Origin: an uncultured Persicitalea sp. | GTDB taxonomy: Bacteria > Bacteroidota > Bacteroidia > Cytophagales > Spirosomataceae | Direction: 5' to 3' | Length of the DNA stretch: 7,568 nt | Assembly: GCA_950075905.1 (NCBI GenBank) | Contig: CATMVR010000233.1 | Location: 1 to 7,568 of the forward strand | Shown: one piece after another, positions 1 to 6,410 of the stretch | Position numbering within the stretch: position 1 is the stretch's first letter | Layout: each line of letters begins with the position of its first letter | The notes under the pieces: model-generated | The model's input: only the letters and a program-made list of their open reading frames with translations | Databases searched by the model: none | Told to the model about the DNA's origin: nothing | Position numbers and translations under genes: made by a program

Positions 1-299
1 GATTTGACATCGAGCGAGAAGAAGCCCTCCCCGGTACTCAGCACAAAATCCTGGCCCCAGTCCTGTCCGTCTATGGCACCGAAAGAGCGCTGTGGGCGCG
101 GTAGCAGGTACACATCCGCAAAGACTACCTCGCCAAGGCTGCCCGTGTGGCGCAGCAAACGGGTGTGGGTACGCTTGTCGCTGGCTTTGTCCCAGACATT
201 GGCTACCCGGTGATGCGCCAGCGAGTGCTCTACCAGTTGGCGGGCGTAGGCGGTCTGTTCGGCAGTGACGGCTACCTGTATGTAAAACTCATTGATCAA
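1..299 (-). CDS. Hypothetical protein with PD-(D/E)XK nuclease-like motifs, 3' end outside window
   Basis: An open minus-strand frame gives about 99 residues before the window edge. It has no ATG. The only reasonable start is TTG at 299-297, because the frame is closed upstream by TAA at 392-390. That start lies 11 bases inside the upstream lipoprotein gene, so translational coupling is likely. The composition is protein-like, and the plus-strand reading of the same DNA gives only short Ser/Arg-rich shadows. Visible pieces are a helical N-terminus (about residues 12-35), a GSLGE segment with Glu57, a D-G-Q-D-W-G-Q-D-F stretch containing Asp84, and a strand ending in D97-V-K99-S. Glu57, Asp84 and D97-x-K99 match the order and spacing of the PD-(D/E)XK (restriction endonuclease-like) core. 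I do not recognise the family. The nuclease reading is an inference from motifs in an incomplete protein. Confidence 0.7.
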   Translation of the reverse strand, partial: MINEFYIQVAVTAEQTAYARQLVEHSLAHHRVANVWDKASDKRTHTRLLRHTGSLGEVVFADVYLLPRPQRSFGAIDGQDWGQDFVLSTGEGFFSLDVK

Positions 300-1107
300 A
301 ATAGCGGCGCATTTGTTGAAAAGCCAGCAGGTATTCCTGTGTAAATGTTCTGGCCCTGGGAAATTTGTTAACGCTTTGCAGGGACGCTTTTAGGAGGTCA
401 AAAGCTACCCTGGCATCGGCTTCGTCGTAGAAGGAGGCCTGCCACTGCCGGGCATAGGGCGAGTCGCGGCTCAGGCCCAGGCCGTGCGCATAAAACCGGA
501 AGGGTGAGCTCATCAGGCCGGTTTCGAAGTACGTCTGCTTTTTTTCTTCAATTCCTTCAAAATAGGTAATCAGGTAATCCAGATGGGCTACTACCCGCGC
601 TTGGATCTCTTCTTTGCTTTCTTTTTTGGCGGCTTTTTCCCGCCAGGTATTTTGCTCAGGGGCCAGCAGGTCTACGCCATTCTGAATGTACTGCTCACTT
701 TTGGTGCAAAGGAGTGTCAGTTCTCCGTCGGTCATATCGTCATCAAGCAAAACGAGAATCAGACTATTGTCCCTTAATTCAAAAATTTCAAACGTGTAGA
801 GACTGGCATTTTCACCCAGTGAAAGCAGCAGCCGATCGCCATTGACCGACCAGCTTCCCTGCCGGAAAGGAGTACGGGTGGAAAAAAAAGCGGATTGATT
901 GTTTTCATAGAGCGCAAACGTTGAGTTGCGAAGCCGGGCGCTCATTTCATTCCAGCGCATTCCCCTTAGCAGCGCTTCGGGCGTAGCCATACTGCTGGGT
1001 GTATAGGTCACCTGGCTAATTTTCCAGGTAGCCACCAGCGGGTTGTCTGGCTGGCAAGCCCAACCCAGGAAAACCAATAGTAGGGTGCATCCCGCTTTTT
1101 TCATCAT
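289..1107 (-). CDS. Lipoprotein with lipocalin-like N-terminal domain
   Basis: This is a complete 272-residue protein. Residues 1-17 form a short signal peptide (two Met, two Lys, then a hydrophobic stretch) ending in G-W-A-C. Cys18 is the likely lipidated residue, although Trp at -2 makes the lipobox imperfect. Residues about 23-135 start with a PLVATWKI segment and continue with alternating beta-strand patterns (QGSWSVNGDRLLLSL, then LRDNSLILVLLD). This is the layout of Bacteroidota lipocalin-like lipoprotein domains, which usually begin with a GxW motif. Residues about 150-272 are charged and helical and match no family I know. The protein is predicted to be anchored in a membrane facing the periplasm or cell surface. 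A TAnnTTTG box lies about 32 bases upstream. The stop codon overlaps the start of the next minus-strand gene. Its ligand and role are unknown. Confidence 0.85.
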   Translation of the reverse strand: MMKKAGCTLLLVFLGWACQPDNPLVATWKISQVTYTPSSMATPEALLRGMRWNEMSARLRNSTFALYENNQSAFFSTRTPFRQGSWSVNGDRLLLSLGENASLYTFEIFELRDNSLILVLLDDDMTDGELTLLCTKSEQYIQNGVDLLAPEQNTWREKAAKKESKEEIQARVVAHLDYLITYFEGIEEKKQTYFETGLMSSPFRFYAHGLGLSRDSPYARQWQASFYDEADARVAFDLLKASLQSVNKFPRARTFTQEYLLAFQQMRRYFDQ

Positions 1108-1138
1108 TTACCAAGGTAGCCTGTGAATAACAAAAAAA

Positions 1139-1146
1139 CAAAAGTA
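1139..1146 (-). promoter_or_regulatory. Candidate -7 box for the lipoprotein gene
   Basis: Read on the minus strand this is TACTTTTG, an exact match to the Bacteroidota primary sigma -7 consensus TAnnTTTG. It ends 32 bases before the ATG at 1107, giving a leader of about 25 bases. I see no TTG at the expected 19-21 base spacing upstream; the nearest usable one is about 34 bases away. The call therefore rests on the -7 box and its position. Confidence 0.45.
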
Positions 1147-1368
1147 CCCCTCAAAAATCAGGCCCTATCCCGGAGATTTCCAAAACTTGCTTTTCCGTTC
1201 GCCAACACTGCAATCGGGTGGTTTTGAAGAATGTATTTTTTTTTGGTTATTTCGTATCAAAATCTGAAATAAATATGAAGCCGCTGGCTGCCTTCATTCC
1301 CCAAACCCTGTCTTTTTTACAGTTAATTATTGTTTTATATAGCTGTTTTACAGCTTGTTATGCATCCA

Positions 1369-1401
1369 TTTGAAGATACACCTAAATTGTTGCTATATTT
1401 A
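1369..1401 (+). promoter_or_regulatory. Candidate promoter for the sensor kinase gene
   Basis: A TTTG at 1369-1372 is followed, after 21 bases, by TATATTTA at 1394-1401. The second box matches seven of eight positions of the Bacteroidota -7 consensus TAnnTTTG, and the spacing suits the -33/-7 pair. Transcription would start near 1407, leaving a leader of about 48 bases. A GGAAG at 1439-1443 lies 11 bases before the ATG and could be a weak ribosome binding site. Confidence 0.4.
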
Positions 1402-1454
1402 TACACTTCATCAATAAAAAGAGCCCAATATAATCCCCGGAAGTTATTCGCAGT

Positions 1455-3251
1455 ATGAAATGGTTTTCTATTTCGCTTATTTGTGTATTTTTCTATATTG
1501 AGAGCATAGAACTATATGCCGATACGCTCACAAATGACCTTGACGTGATCAGTCAGCTGGAAGTACTGCCATCTTCCCTGAGGCGGGACACTCTGCTTGT
1601 CAAAAAATACTACGCTGTTGCCTACGACAATCTCTACAAAAATGCATCACTTTCAAGCGAATACGGTCAAAAGGCCCTAAAATTAGCTCAGGTACGGCAG
1701 TGGAACAAAGGGAAACTACTAGCCTATCATGTATTGGGTCATTACTATTTTCTAAATGACGACCTGGATGTGCTCATGGAGCTGGCAACTGAAAGTATTG
1801 AGCTGGCACATCAGCAAAATATGCCTGTTCTCAAAGCAGAAGCCTATCGGTTTATTGCCCATGCCTATTCTAAATACTTTAAGCCTGATTCTGCTTTCAG
1901 CTACTATCAGAAAGCATTGACCATCATCAGCCAGGAAAAAAACGACAGTCTCAAAGCAGCTTACCATGAAGCTCTTGGTAGCTATTACCGGGATCATAAT
2001 GAGTATTCTAACTCAATGGAGGCCTATGATACCGCTGATTCATTGTTCAGGAAGATAGATTCGAAGTTTGGTGTTGCCTTTGTTACGCTTAGTCGAGGGT
2101 ATCTGTATGTATACATGGAAGATTTTAATAAAGCCGTTTCCTATTTCAACCAATCACTGCGTCTGTTTGATCAATTAAATCTTGATTATGGCAGGATGAG
2201 CGCCTACAATGATCTGGCCAACGGATTCTTCCACCAAAAAAAATATGATGAAGCTATTTTACACGCACAAAAAGCCTGTGAAATAGCGGCGGTATACTCC
2301 TCTTCTCAACAAATGAATTGGGCCTTGACCACTCTTTACCGAAGCTACCGCGACAAGGGCGACTTGCAGGCGGCACTCCGCTACATGGAGAAACTCAATT
2401 ATAATCGTCGTAACCAATCTGATACTTCGATGGAGAGGCGTTACAATATATTTCACTTACTATATCAGAACGAGAAAAAAGACGAGACTATTCGCTACAG
2501 CGAATTGGCCAGGCAACAAACAATACAGCGGTCTCTGATACTATTTTCAATTTTTGTATTGATTGCAGCCGGGCTTTTGTGGCGCAAAAACCAGCAACTC
2601 CGTAAAAAAAATGAAGAAATCAGGCTTGCATTGGTAAAAGGACAAACCCTTGAACGCAAAAGGGTGGCCGCCGAGCTGCATGACACCCTGGGGGGGACCA
2701 TTGCGGCCATCAACTGGTACATGAGTGGCATCAACAAAACGTCGCTTCCAAATGATGAGCAGCTGATATATGACCGCCTGCAGGACATGATCACAGGAGC
2801 CTACCAGGAAATACGCTCGCTTTCGCACAACTATTTCCCCAAAGTACTCGAAAAAGACGGGCTGGTACTGGCTGTACAAAGGCTGGTCGAAAAACTTAAT
2901 CAGAACAATAAGGTGCAGTTTAAATTGGAAATCAAAGGCATGGATACTCGCCCCGACCGACAAATAGAATTTGAACTGTACAGTACTATTCTCGAACTAG
3001 CCAATAACATCATCAAACACGCCGGGGCAAACAACGCGTACCTTTCCCTGACCGGAACCATAAAACGATTTACCCTCACCGTAGCAGACGATGGCAAGGG
3101 CTTCGACGACATAGCCAACGAAGGGGTAGGGCTACGCAACGTGCGCAATCGGGTGGAAAGCCTGGGGGGGAGTCTGGTCAAAACCCACGAAAAAGAGCAG
3201 GGTACCTTTATCCGGATCACGATACCCCGCAACCAGGAATCATATGCCTGA
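1455..3251 (+). CDS. TPR-containing sensor histidine kinase (HisKA_3 / NarL-partner type)
   Basis: This 598-residue kinase is complete. Residues 1-22 are a signal peptide or N-terminal membrane segment. Residues about 45-340 are helical, with tetratricopeptide-like repeats (for example around 130-160, 165-200, 208-240 and 248-280), and are probably the periplasmic sensing region. A transmembrane helix spans about 361-376, followed by a short coiled linker (377-400). The dimerisation/phosphoacceptor domain has the HisKA_3 box ERKRVAAELHDTLGG, with His409 as the phosphorylated residue. The ATPase domain shows an N box around Glu514-His522 (ELANNIIKHA), a G1 box DDGKG (545-549) and a G2 box GVGLRNVRNRV (557-567). 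All key residues are present, so it should be active. Kinases of this class normally phosphorylate NarL/LuxR-type regulators. None follows here: a terminator and a convergent gene lie directly downstream. The signal is unknown. Confidence 0.95.
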   Translation: MKWFSISLICVFFYIESIELYADTLTNDLDVISQLEVLPSSLRRDTLLVKKYYAVAYDNLYKNASLSSEYGQKALKLAQVRQWNKGKLLAYHVLGHYYFLNDDLDVLMELATESIELAHQQNMPVLKAEAYRFIAHAYSKYFKPDSAFSYYQKALTIISQEKNDSLKAAYHEALGSYYRDHNEYSNSMEAYDTADSLFRKIDSKFGVAFVTLSRGYLYVYMEDFNKAVSYFNQSLRLFDQLNLDYGRMSAYNDLANGFFHQKKYDEAILHAQKACEIAAVYSSSQQMNWALTTLYRSYRDKGDLQAALRYMEKLNYNRRNQSDTSMERRYNIFHLLYQNEKKDETIRYSELARQQTIQRSLILFSIFVLIAAGLLWRKNQQLRKKNEEIRLALVKGQTLERKRVAAELHDTLGGTIAAINWYMSGINKTSLPNDEQLIYDRLQDMITGAYQEIRSLSHNYFPKVLEKDGLVLAVQRLVEKLNQNNKVQFKLEIKGMDTRPDRQIEFELYSTILELANNIIKHAGANNAYLSLTGTIKRFTLTVADDGKGFDDIANEGVGLRNVRNRVESLGGSLVKTHEKEQGTFIRITIPRNQESYA

Positions 3252-3322
3252 GCAATGGCCAACGTAATTTTACGGGTACGGACCTGGATTTACAATTTTC
3301 ACCCATTACAATTGCAAAAAGC

Positions 3323-3355
3323 CCGGGGCTCGCTGAACGAATCAGCGAGCCCCGG
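3323..3355. terminator. Bidirectional rho-independent terminator
   Basis: A perfect 14-bp GC-rich stem (3323-3336 paired with 3342-3355) encloses the five-base loop ACGAA. On the minus strand the stem is followed by GC and then TTTTT (3320-3316), a good U-tract placed 26 bases after the stop of the ASKHA-fold gene. On the plus strand a weaker T run (3362-3365) follows. It sits between convergent genes and probably ends both the kinase transcript and the three-gene minus-strand transcript. Confidence 0.88.
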
Positions 3356-3381
3356 ACCTGGTTTTAAACAATACGAATTGA

Positions 3382-4410
3382 TTAGGGAAGTCCCAGCAAG
3401 AATCCAATGGTAAAGTTGGCGTCCCAGTCGAACACAAACTGATTGGTACCCGTAGCTTCGGCGATTCCTTTGTAAATATTGATACCGGCTTTGGACTTGG
3501 CGTTTTCCATGGTATAGGCAGCTGGAGCTTTCAGTACCGTGTAACGTTCCTTGCCGTTGCGAACTTCCTTGGCCATTTCGAAGGGTACCCCACCGATGAT
3601 AAAGCAGGTGGACCGCAGGCCGGCCGGTATCTGCTTCGCCTTGCCCATCACTTCGTTGTATACCTTGCTATCATCAACTCCATCCTGAAAATACTTGGCC
3701 CCGTAGGTTTCCAGGGCCTTCACCTGCCCATTCTCTATCCAGGAAATCTTGGTATTCCCAGACCCGATGTCTGTCACAAAGGCTTTTCCGGTATACTCTG
3801 AAGGCAACACCGATTTCAAAGCCAGCTGACCTTCCTGGGCGGGCGTCACCTGATTGACCTGGTACCCCAGGGATTTGAGCGCTTTGGTGATTTTCTGGGT
3901 TACGTCGGCCTTAGCGGCACCCGAACTGACCACAAAGTGAATGTTTTTGCCACCTACACCATAGTCCAGCATACTGCCGATGTACTTTTTCAGACCAATC
4001 CGAATGTCTTCCTCGGTGGCCATGTTTTCAGTTACGAGGCTATTGCCAAACTCCGATTTTTCCAGTTTCCACCGCTTTTGCGGGTCCACGGTAATGATAA
4101 AGGAGTTGAATCCGCTGGCGCCCAATTCCACCACCCCTTTGAGCGTACCATTTACTGGTACCGGAGCCGTGTAAGTAAACGCTGGGGTACGGGTATCGGT
4201 GGAAGCATTATCGGGCATCGACGTAGCGCTGGTAGGCGTCACCTCGGGCTCGGGTACTTTGTAGGGTGAGGCGTCGGCCTCCTCCGTTCTGGCCTTATCG
4301 GCCATCGATTCAAGGGCTTTCTGTCCGCCCAAATACGTAAAACCAAAGTAGAGCGCCGCCACTATCAGGGCAGTAATCAGTAATCGTCCGGCAACTGTGA
4401 GTCGTTTCAT
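3382..4410 (-). CDS. Membrane-anchored Ppx/GppA-like ASKHA-fold protein
   Basis: This 342-residue protein is complete. Residues 1-9 are basic (Lys2, Arg3, Arg9), about 10-27 form one transmembrane helix, and 40-88 are a Pro/Thr/Ser-rich linker. The remainder resembles the exopolyphosphatase/GppA branch of the actin-like ATPase fold. It has a phosphate-1-like loop VVELGASGFNSFII (93-106), a VSSGAAK segment (161-167) like the family's TSAxR, an AQEGQLAL segment with Glu193, a phosphate-2 loop VTDIGSGNTKISW (212-224) with Asp214, and a glycine pair in CFIIGGVPFEMA (269-280). Phosphate-1 has Glu95 where Asp is usual. The charge pattern (basic N-terminus, acidic after the helix) predicts that the fold lies in the periplasm, which is odd for a nucleotide-binding family. 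It is the last gene of a three-gene minus-strand cluster. The substrate and activity are unknown; polyphosphate, a nucleotide or no ligand are all possible. Confidence 0.85.
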   Translation of the reverse strand: MKRLTVAGRLLITALIVAALYFGFTYLGGQKALESMADKARTEEADASPYKVPEPEVTPTSATSMPDNASTDTRTPAFTYTAPVPVNGTLKGVVELGASGFNSFIITVDPQKRWKLEKSEFGNSLVTENMATEEDIRIGLKKYIGSMLDYGVGGKNIHFVVSSGAAKADVTQKITKALKSLGYQVNQVTPAQEGQLALKSVLPSEYTGKAFVTDIGSGNTKISWIENGQVKALETYGAKYFQDGVDDSKVYNEVMGKAKQIPAGLRSTCFIIGGVPFEMAKEVRNGKERYTVLKAPAAYTMENAKSKAGINIYKGIAEATGTNQFVFDWDANFTIGFLLGLP

Positions 4411-4415
4411 GTTTT

Positions 4416-4487
4416 TAATGATAGAATGAGTGAATGATAGAATGATAGAATGCTGGAATGATAGATTGCAGGAATGAGTGAATGACG
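4416..4487. repeat. Octamer tandem array, GAATGNNN units
   Basis: Nine octamers lie in strict 8-base register, mostly GAATGATA or GAATGAGT, with diverged units (GAATGCTG, GATTGCAG, GAATGACG). The array begins six bases upstream of the ATG of the minus-strand ASKHA-fold gene and fills the spacer. The period is not a multiple of three and the block lies outside the coding frames. A copy in the opposite orientation is at 4516-4550. Confidence 0.85.
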
Positions 4488-4542
4488 ATAGATTTACTTA
4501 ACAAAGAACTTTTCTATTCTATCATTCACTCATTCTATCATT
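4417..4542. repeat. 27-bp perfect inverted repeat between the second and third cluster genes
   Basis: Bases 4417-4443 are the exact reverse complement of 4516-4542, separated by 72 bases. Both arms are made of the GAATGATA/GAATGAGT octamers. In the minus-strand transcript they would form a 27-bp stem whose distal arm ends six bases before the start codon at 4410. A shorter alternative stem is possible: 4472-4485 can pair with 4522-4535, 14 bp, using the same right arm. This could affect translation, stability or termination in the spacer. There is no T-run at the stem foot of the kind expected for an ordinary terminator. Confidence 0.85.
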
Positions 4543-4548
4543 CTAACA

Positions 4549-5565
4549 TTAATCCAAAAGTCCCCTATACCTGCTGTCCTTGGGGGGATTGAGGGGGATG
4601 GTGGTGGGAACTGGGTCGGCGGCGTCGAGGTTTACCAGGGTAAACTGCCCCTGATTGTACGCTTCGAGCATCTTCTGGCCCTTGTCAGACAGGATACCAT
4701 TTTGTACATCCACCCCGTTGATAAAATCCATAGAAAGATCCATGGCCCGTTTCATTTCGCCCAGTTTGCGGCTCATGTCGTCCTGAATGTACTCCATGGA
4801 CTCATCGAAGTAAAACTTCTTGTCGGGATTTCCCTTAAAGATACTGATGGCCGTGCGCAGGGCGTTGGAGCTTTCTTTCACGATCTGGTACTCGGCCTCT
4901 TTGAGCTTTACCTTTATCTCGGTTTCCTTGATGATGTAGTCGGCGCTTTTGTTCACCTTCTCCATAAATTCCAGGATCGTTTTCATATTGCGCTGCAAGG
5001 GAAATAGTTTCTCGTTCATTTCCTGCAACCCCGCCCCTTCGATGGTAGCCAGTTGGGCAGTTTCCCGCATGCCGGGCTTGTGCGAGAGTTCGGTAGCTTT
5101 GTTAGCCTCGGCAAACTTCTGCTTGATCTGCTCGTTATTTTCGTTGATCTTCTTATTGAGCTTCACCAGTTGACCGGCCAGGGTATTGATCTGCCCCTGC
5201 ATCTTCTCGCGCTTGTCTTTGAGATCGCTGATATAGATCTTCATGATAGCAATAGGGTCAAGTTTGATGATGGTACCCGTGATTTTCCGCATCAGCGTTT
5301 TGAACAGAAAGAAAACCGCCGTGCGCACATCCCGGCTCGTAAACAGGAAAATGAGTCCGGCCAGCGCGGCCATCAGCAGACCCAGGTACAACGTGTTCTG
5401 CGTGACCTCGATCAGAAACAGGGCAATGATGTTCCAGTAGTACAGAATCAGCGCGCCAGCTGCCCCCATAAAAAGCAGGGAAGTGATGCCCTCCGGCTTT
5501 GACCAGTACGACTTCCGACTGTCATCAGCCGAACCGCCAAGTTGTGTAAAATCAGTTGTTGCCAT
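4549..5565 (-). CDS. Two-TM membrane protein with long cytoplasmic coiled coil
   Basis: The start is the ATG at 5565-5563, giving 338 residues. The frame extends three codons upstream to a TTG, but the ATG follows a typical A-rich leader. Residues about 28-52 and 58-76 form two hydrophobic helices with a short loop, followed by a basic stretch (Arg78, Arg81, Lys89, Arg93, Lys94). Both termini are therefore predicted in the cytoplasm. A third moderately hydrophobic segment (about 82-102) may lie along the membrane. Two helical coiled-coil stretches follow (about 112-165 and 180-243), rich in Lys, Glu, Gln and Asn, then a helical region and a Pro-containing tail ending in RYRGLLD. I do not recognise the family. 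It resembles PspA-like proteins only in being a helical membrane-associated coil. It is the middle gene of the minus-strand cluster, with tandem repeats on both sides. Confidence 0.88.
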   Translation of the reverse strand: MATTDFTQLGGSADDSRKSYWSKPEGITSLLFMGAAGALILYYWNIIALFLIEVTQNTLYLGLLMAALAGLIFLFTSRDVRTAVFFLFKTLMRKITGTIIKLDPIAIMKIYISDLKDKREKMQGQINTLAGQLVKLNKKINENNEQIKQKFAEANKATELSHKPGMRETAQLATIEGAGLQEMNEKLFPLQRNMKTILEFMEKVNKSADYIIKETEIKVKLKEAEYQIVKESSNALRTAISIFKGNPDKKFYFDESMEYIQDDMSRKLGEMKRAMDLSMDFINGVDVQNGILSDKGQKMLEAYNQGQFTLVNLDAADPVPTTIPLNPPKDSRYRGLLD

Positions 5566-5578
5566 ATTTTTCAATTTT

Positions 5579-5618
5579 GAATGAGTGAATGAGTGAATGA
5601 GTGAATGAGTGAATGAGG
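5579..5618. repeat. GAATGAGT tandem repeat
   Basis: Four perfect GAATGAGT octamers (5579-5610) are followed by one GAATGAGG. The block lies 13 bases upstream of the ATG of the two-TM coiled-coil gene. It is the same octamer family found at 4416-4487 and, inverted, at 4516-4550, so the repeat occurs on both sides of that gene. The number of units may vary between strains by slippage. Confidence 0.9.
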
Positions 5619-5650
5619 TAACTATGAAGGATGTGTACAGAAATAAAGTA

Positions 5651-5674
5651 ATTCATAATTCATAATTCATAATT
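5651..5674. repeat. Heptamer tandem repeat (ATTCATA, three copies plus ATT)
   Basis: Three perfect ATTCATA units (5651-5671) are followed by ATT, which runs into the TAA stop codon (5675-5673) of the first cluster gene. On the minus strand it reads as repeated TATGAAT/AATTATG just after the stop. It resembles the heptanucleotide STRR-type intergenic repeats known in other bacteria, but I cannot link it to a named family. Confidence 0.8.
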
Positions 5675-6356
5675 ATTTCAAATACTGCTTGATCTTCGCT
5701 ACATCCGAATTAATCTGCTCTACGAAGCTATGGTAGGTAGTTTCGAAGCTGGCGCGGTTTTCGTTAATTTTGGCGCTTTGGGTTTCTACCTCTCCGTTTA
5801 TCTGCTCCTTGCGGGCAACGTTTGCGTCGATCTTTTTTTGTAATTCCACAATTTGCTGCGTGTAGGTTTTGTTATCCTCTTCCAGCTTTTTCAGTTCCAG
5901 ATTAAGGGAACCTACCCGTTCGTTGATAGCCTTCTCCACATCTCTTAGAAACGCAGATCGGTCCTTTTCGAGAATTGTGAGATACTGGCCCGCCGAGGTA
6001 GTCAGTACGGAAGCATCACTCACCCCGCCCATGGCTTTGAAACTCGCCCAGGAGGCCTGAAACTTCTTCTGCTCGTCGAGGCCCAGCCCGTCCATACTTT
6101 TCAGGGCCTGCTTGTACTCAAAGTAGTCGGGGCCGGGCAGGTTTGCTTTGCCCAGTAATTCCACAAAGTGATCCACAAACTTGCGGTCAACTTCCGCTGT
6201 ACCAGCGGCATTCGTCACTAAGGGCACCGGAGTGGTCACGACTTTCGGGGCCGCGGGGGCAGAAGATGGCGCCGGGTTTTCTTCTTTCGGGTTTTCTTCT
6301 TCTTTGTTAAAAAATCCCAACAGCCTCTCGCCCAAACTTTTTTCAGGTTCAGCCAT
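5673..6356 (-). CDS. Soluble coiled-coil protein, first gene of the minus-strand cluster
   Basis: This complete 227-residue protein has an ATG start and no signal peptide or transmembrane segment. Residues 1-17 include a short amphipathic stretch (GERLLGFF) that could touch a membrane. Residues about 20-50 are a Pro/Ala/Glu-rich linker. Residues about 55-125 form a compact helical domain containing PGPDYFEYKQALKSM, which looks conserved in character. Residues about 128-220 are a strong heptad-type coiled coil rich in Glu, Lys, Gln and Asn, ending in KIKQYLK. I do not recognise the family. The gene heads a three-gene cluster with a two-TM coiled-coil protein and a Ppx/GppA-like protein, so a cytoplasmic adaptor or scaffold at the membrane is a plausible inference. 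I found no convincing TAnnTTTG box directly upstream. Confidence 0.88.
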   Translation of the reverse strand: MAEPEKSLGERLLGFFNKEEENPKEENPAPSSAPAAPKVVTTPVPLVTNAAGTAEVDRKFVDHFVELLGKANLPGPDYFEYKQALKSMDGLGLDEQKKFQASWASFKAMGGVSDASVLTTSAGQYLTILEKDRSAFLRDVEKAINERVGSLNLELKKLEEDNKTYTQQIVELQKKIDANVARKEQINGEVETQSAKINENRASFETTYHSFVEQINSDVAKIKQYLK

Positions 6357-6410
6357 GCGTATCAGAAATTAAGTGATAAAAACAGGTACTTCTTGCGGCA
6401 GCCGGCTATT

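Larger units (their letters stand above)
1108..1454. other. Divergent intergenic region, 347 bases, no gene seen
   Basis: This AT-rich spacer lies between the divergent lipoprotein and histidine kinase genes. It holds a candidate promoter for each direction (1139-1146 minus, 1369-1401 plus). It also has two small dyads. At 1275-1297 a 6-bp outer stem (ATGAAG/CTTCAT) encloses 11 bases that include a short CC/GG pairing. At 1341-1355 AGCTGT and ACAGCT pair around a TTT loop, about 15 bases upstream of the plus-strand -33 element, where an operator could sit. A T9 run lies near 1235-1243. No reading frame here looks coding. The binding-site idea for the second dyad is inference from position only. 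Confidence 0.5.

Noticed and set aside
4..344. Two short plus-strand frames at the left edge
   Set aside because: They are antisense to the minus-strand nuclease-like frame, which has the better protein composition and conserved-looking motifs.
2547..2963. 138-codon minus-strand frame inside the histidine kinase gene
   Set aside because: It lies opposite the TM segment and phosphoacceptor domain of a complete kinase, so it is a shadow.
3255..3413. Plus-strand frame of about 52 codons after the kinase (ATG at 3255)
   Set aside because: It reads straight through the 14-bp terminator hairpin and into the convergent gene, and the product has no protein-like pattern.
3937..4269. 110-codon plus-strand frame inside the ASKHA-fold gene
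   Set aside because: The minus strand carries recognisable phosphate-binding loops; this frame is a shadow.
4416..4550. CRISPR array interpretation of the repeats
   Set aside because: Units are 8 bases, contiguous and without unique spacers, and no cas genes are present. This is a short tandem repeat.
5053..5502. 149-codon plus-strand frame inside the two-TM coiled-coil gene
   Set aside because: It is antisense to a coherent membrane/coiled-coil protein, and its composition has no domain pattern.
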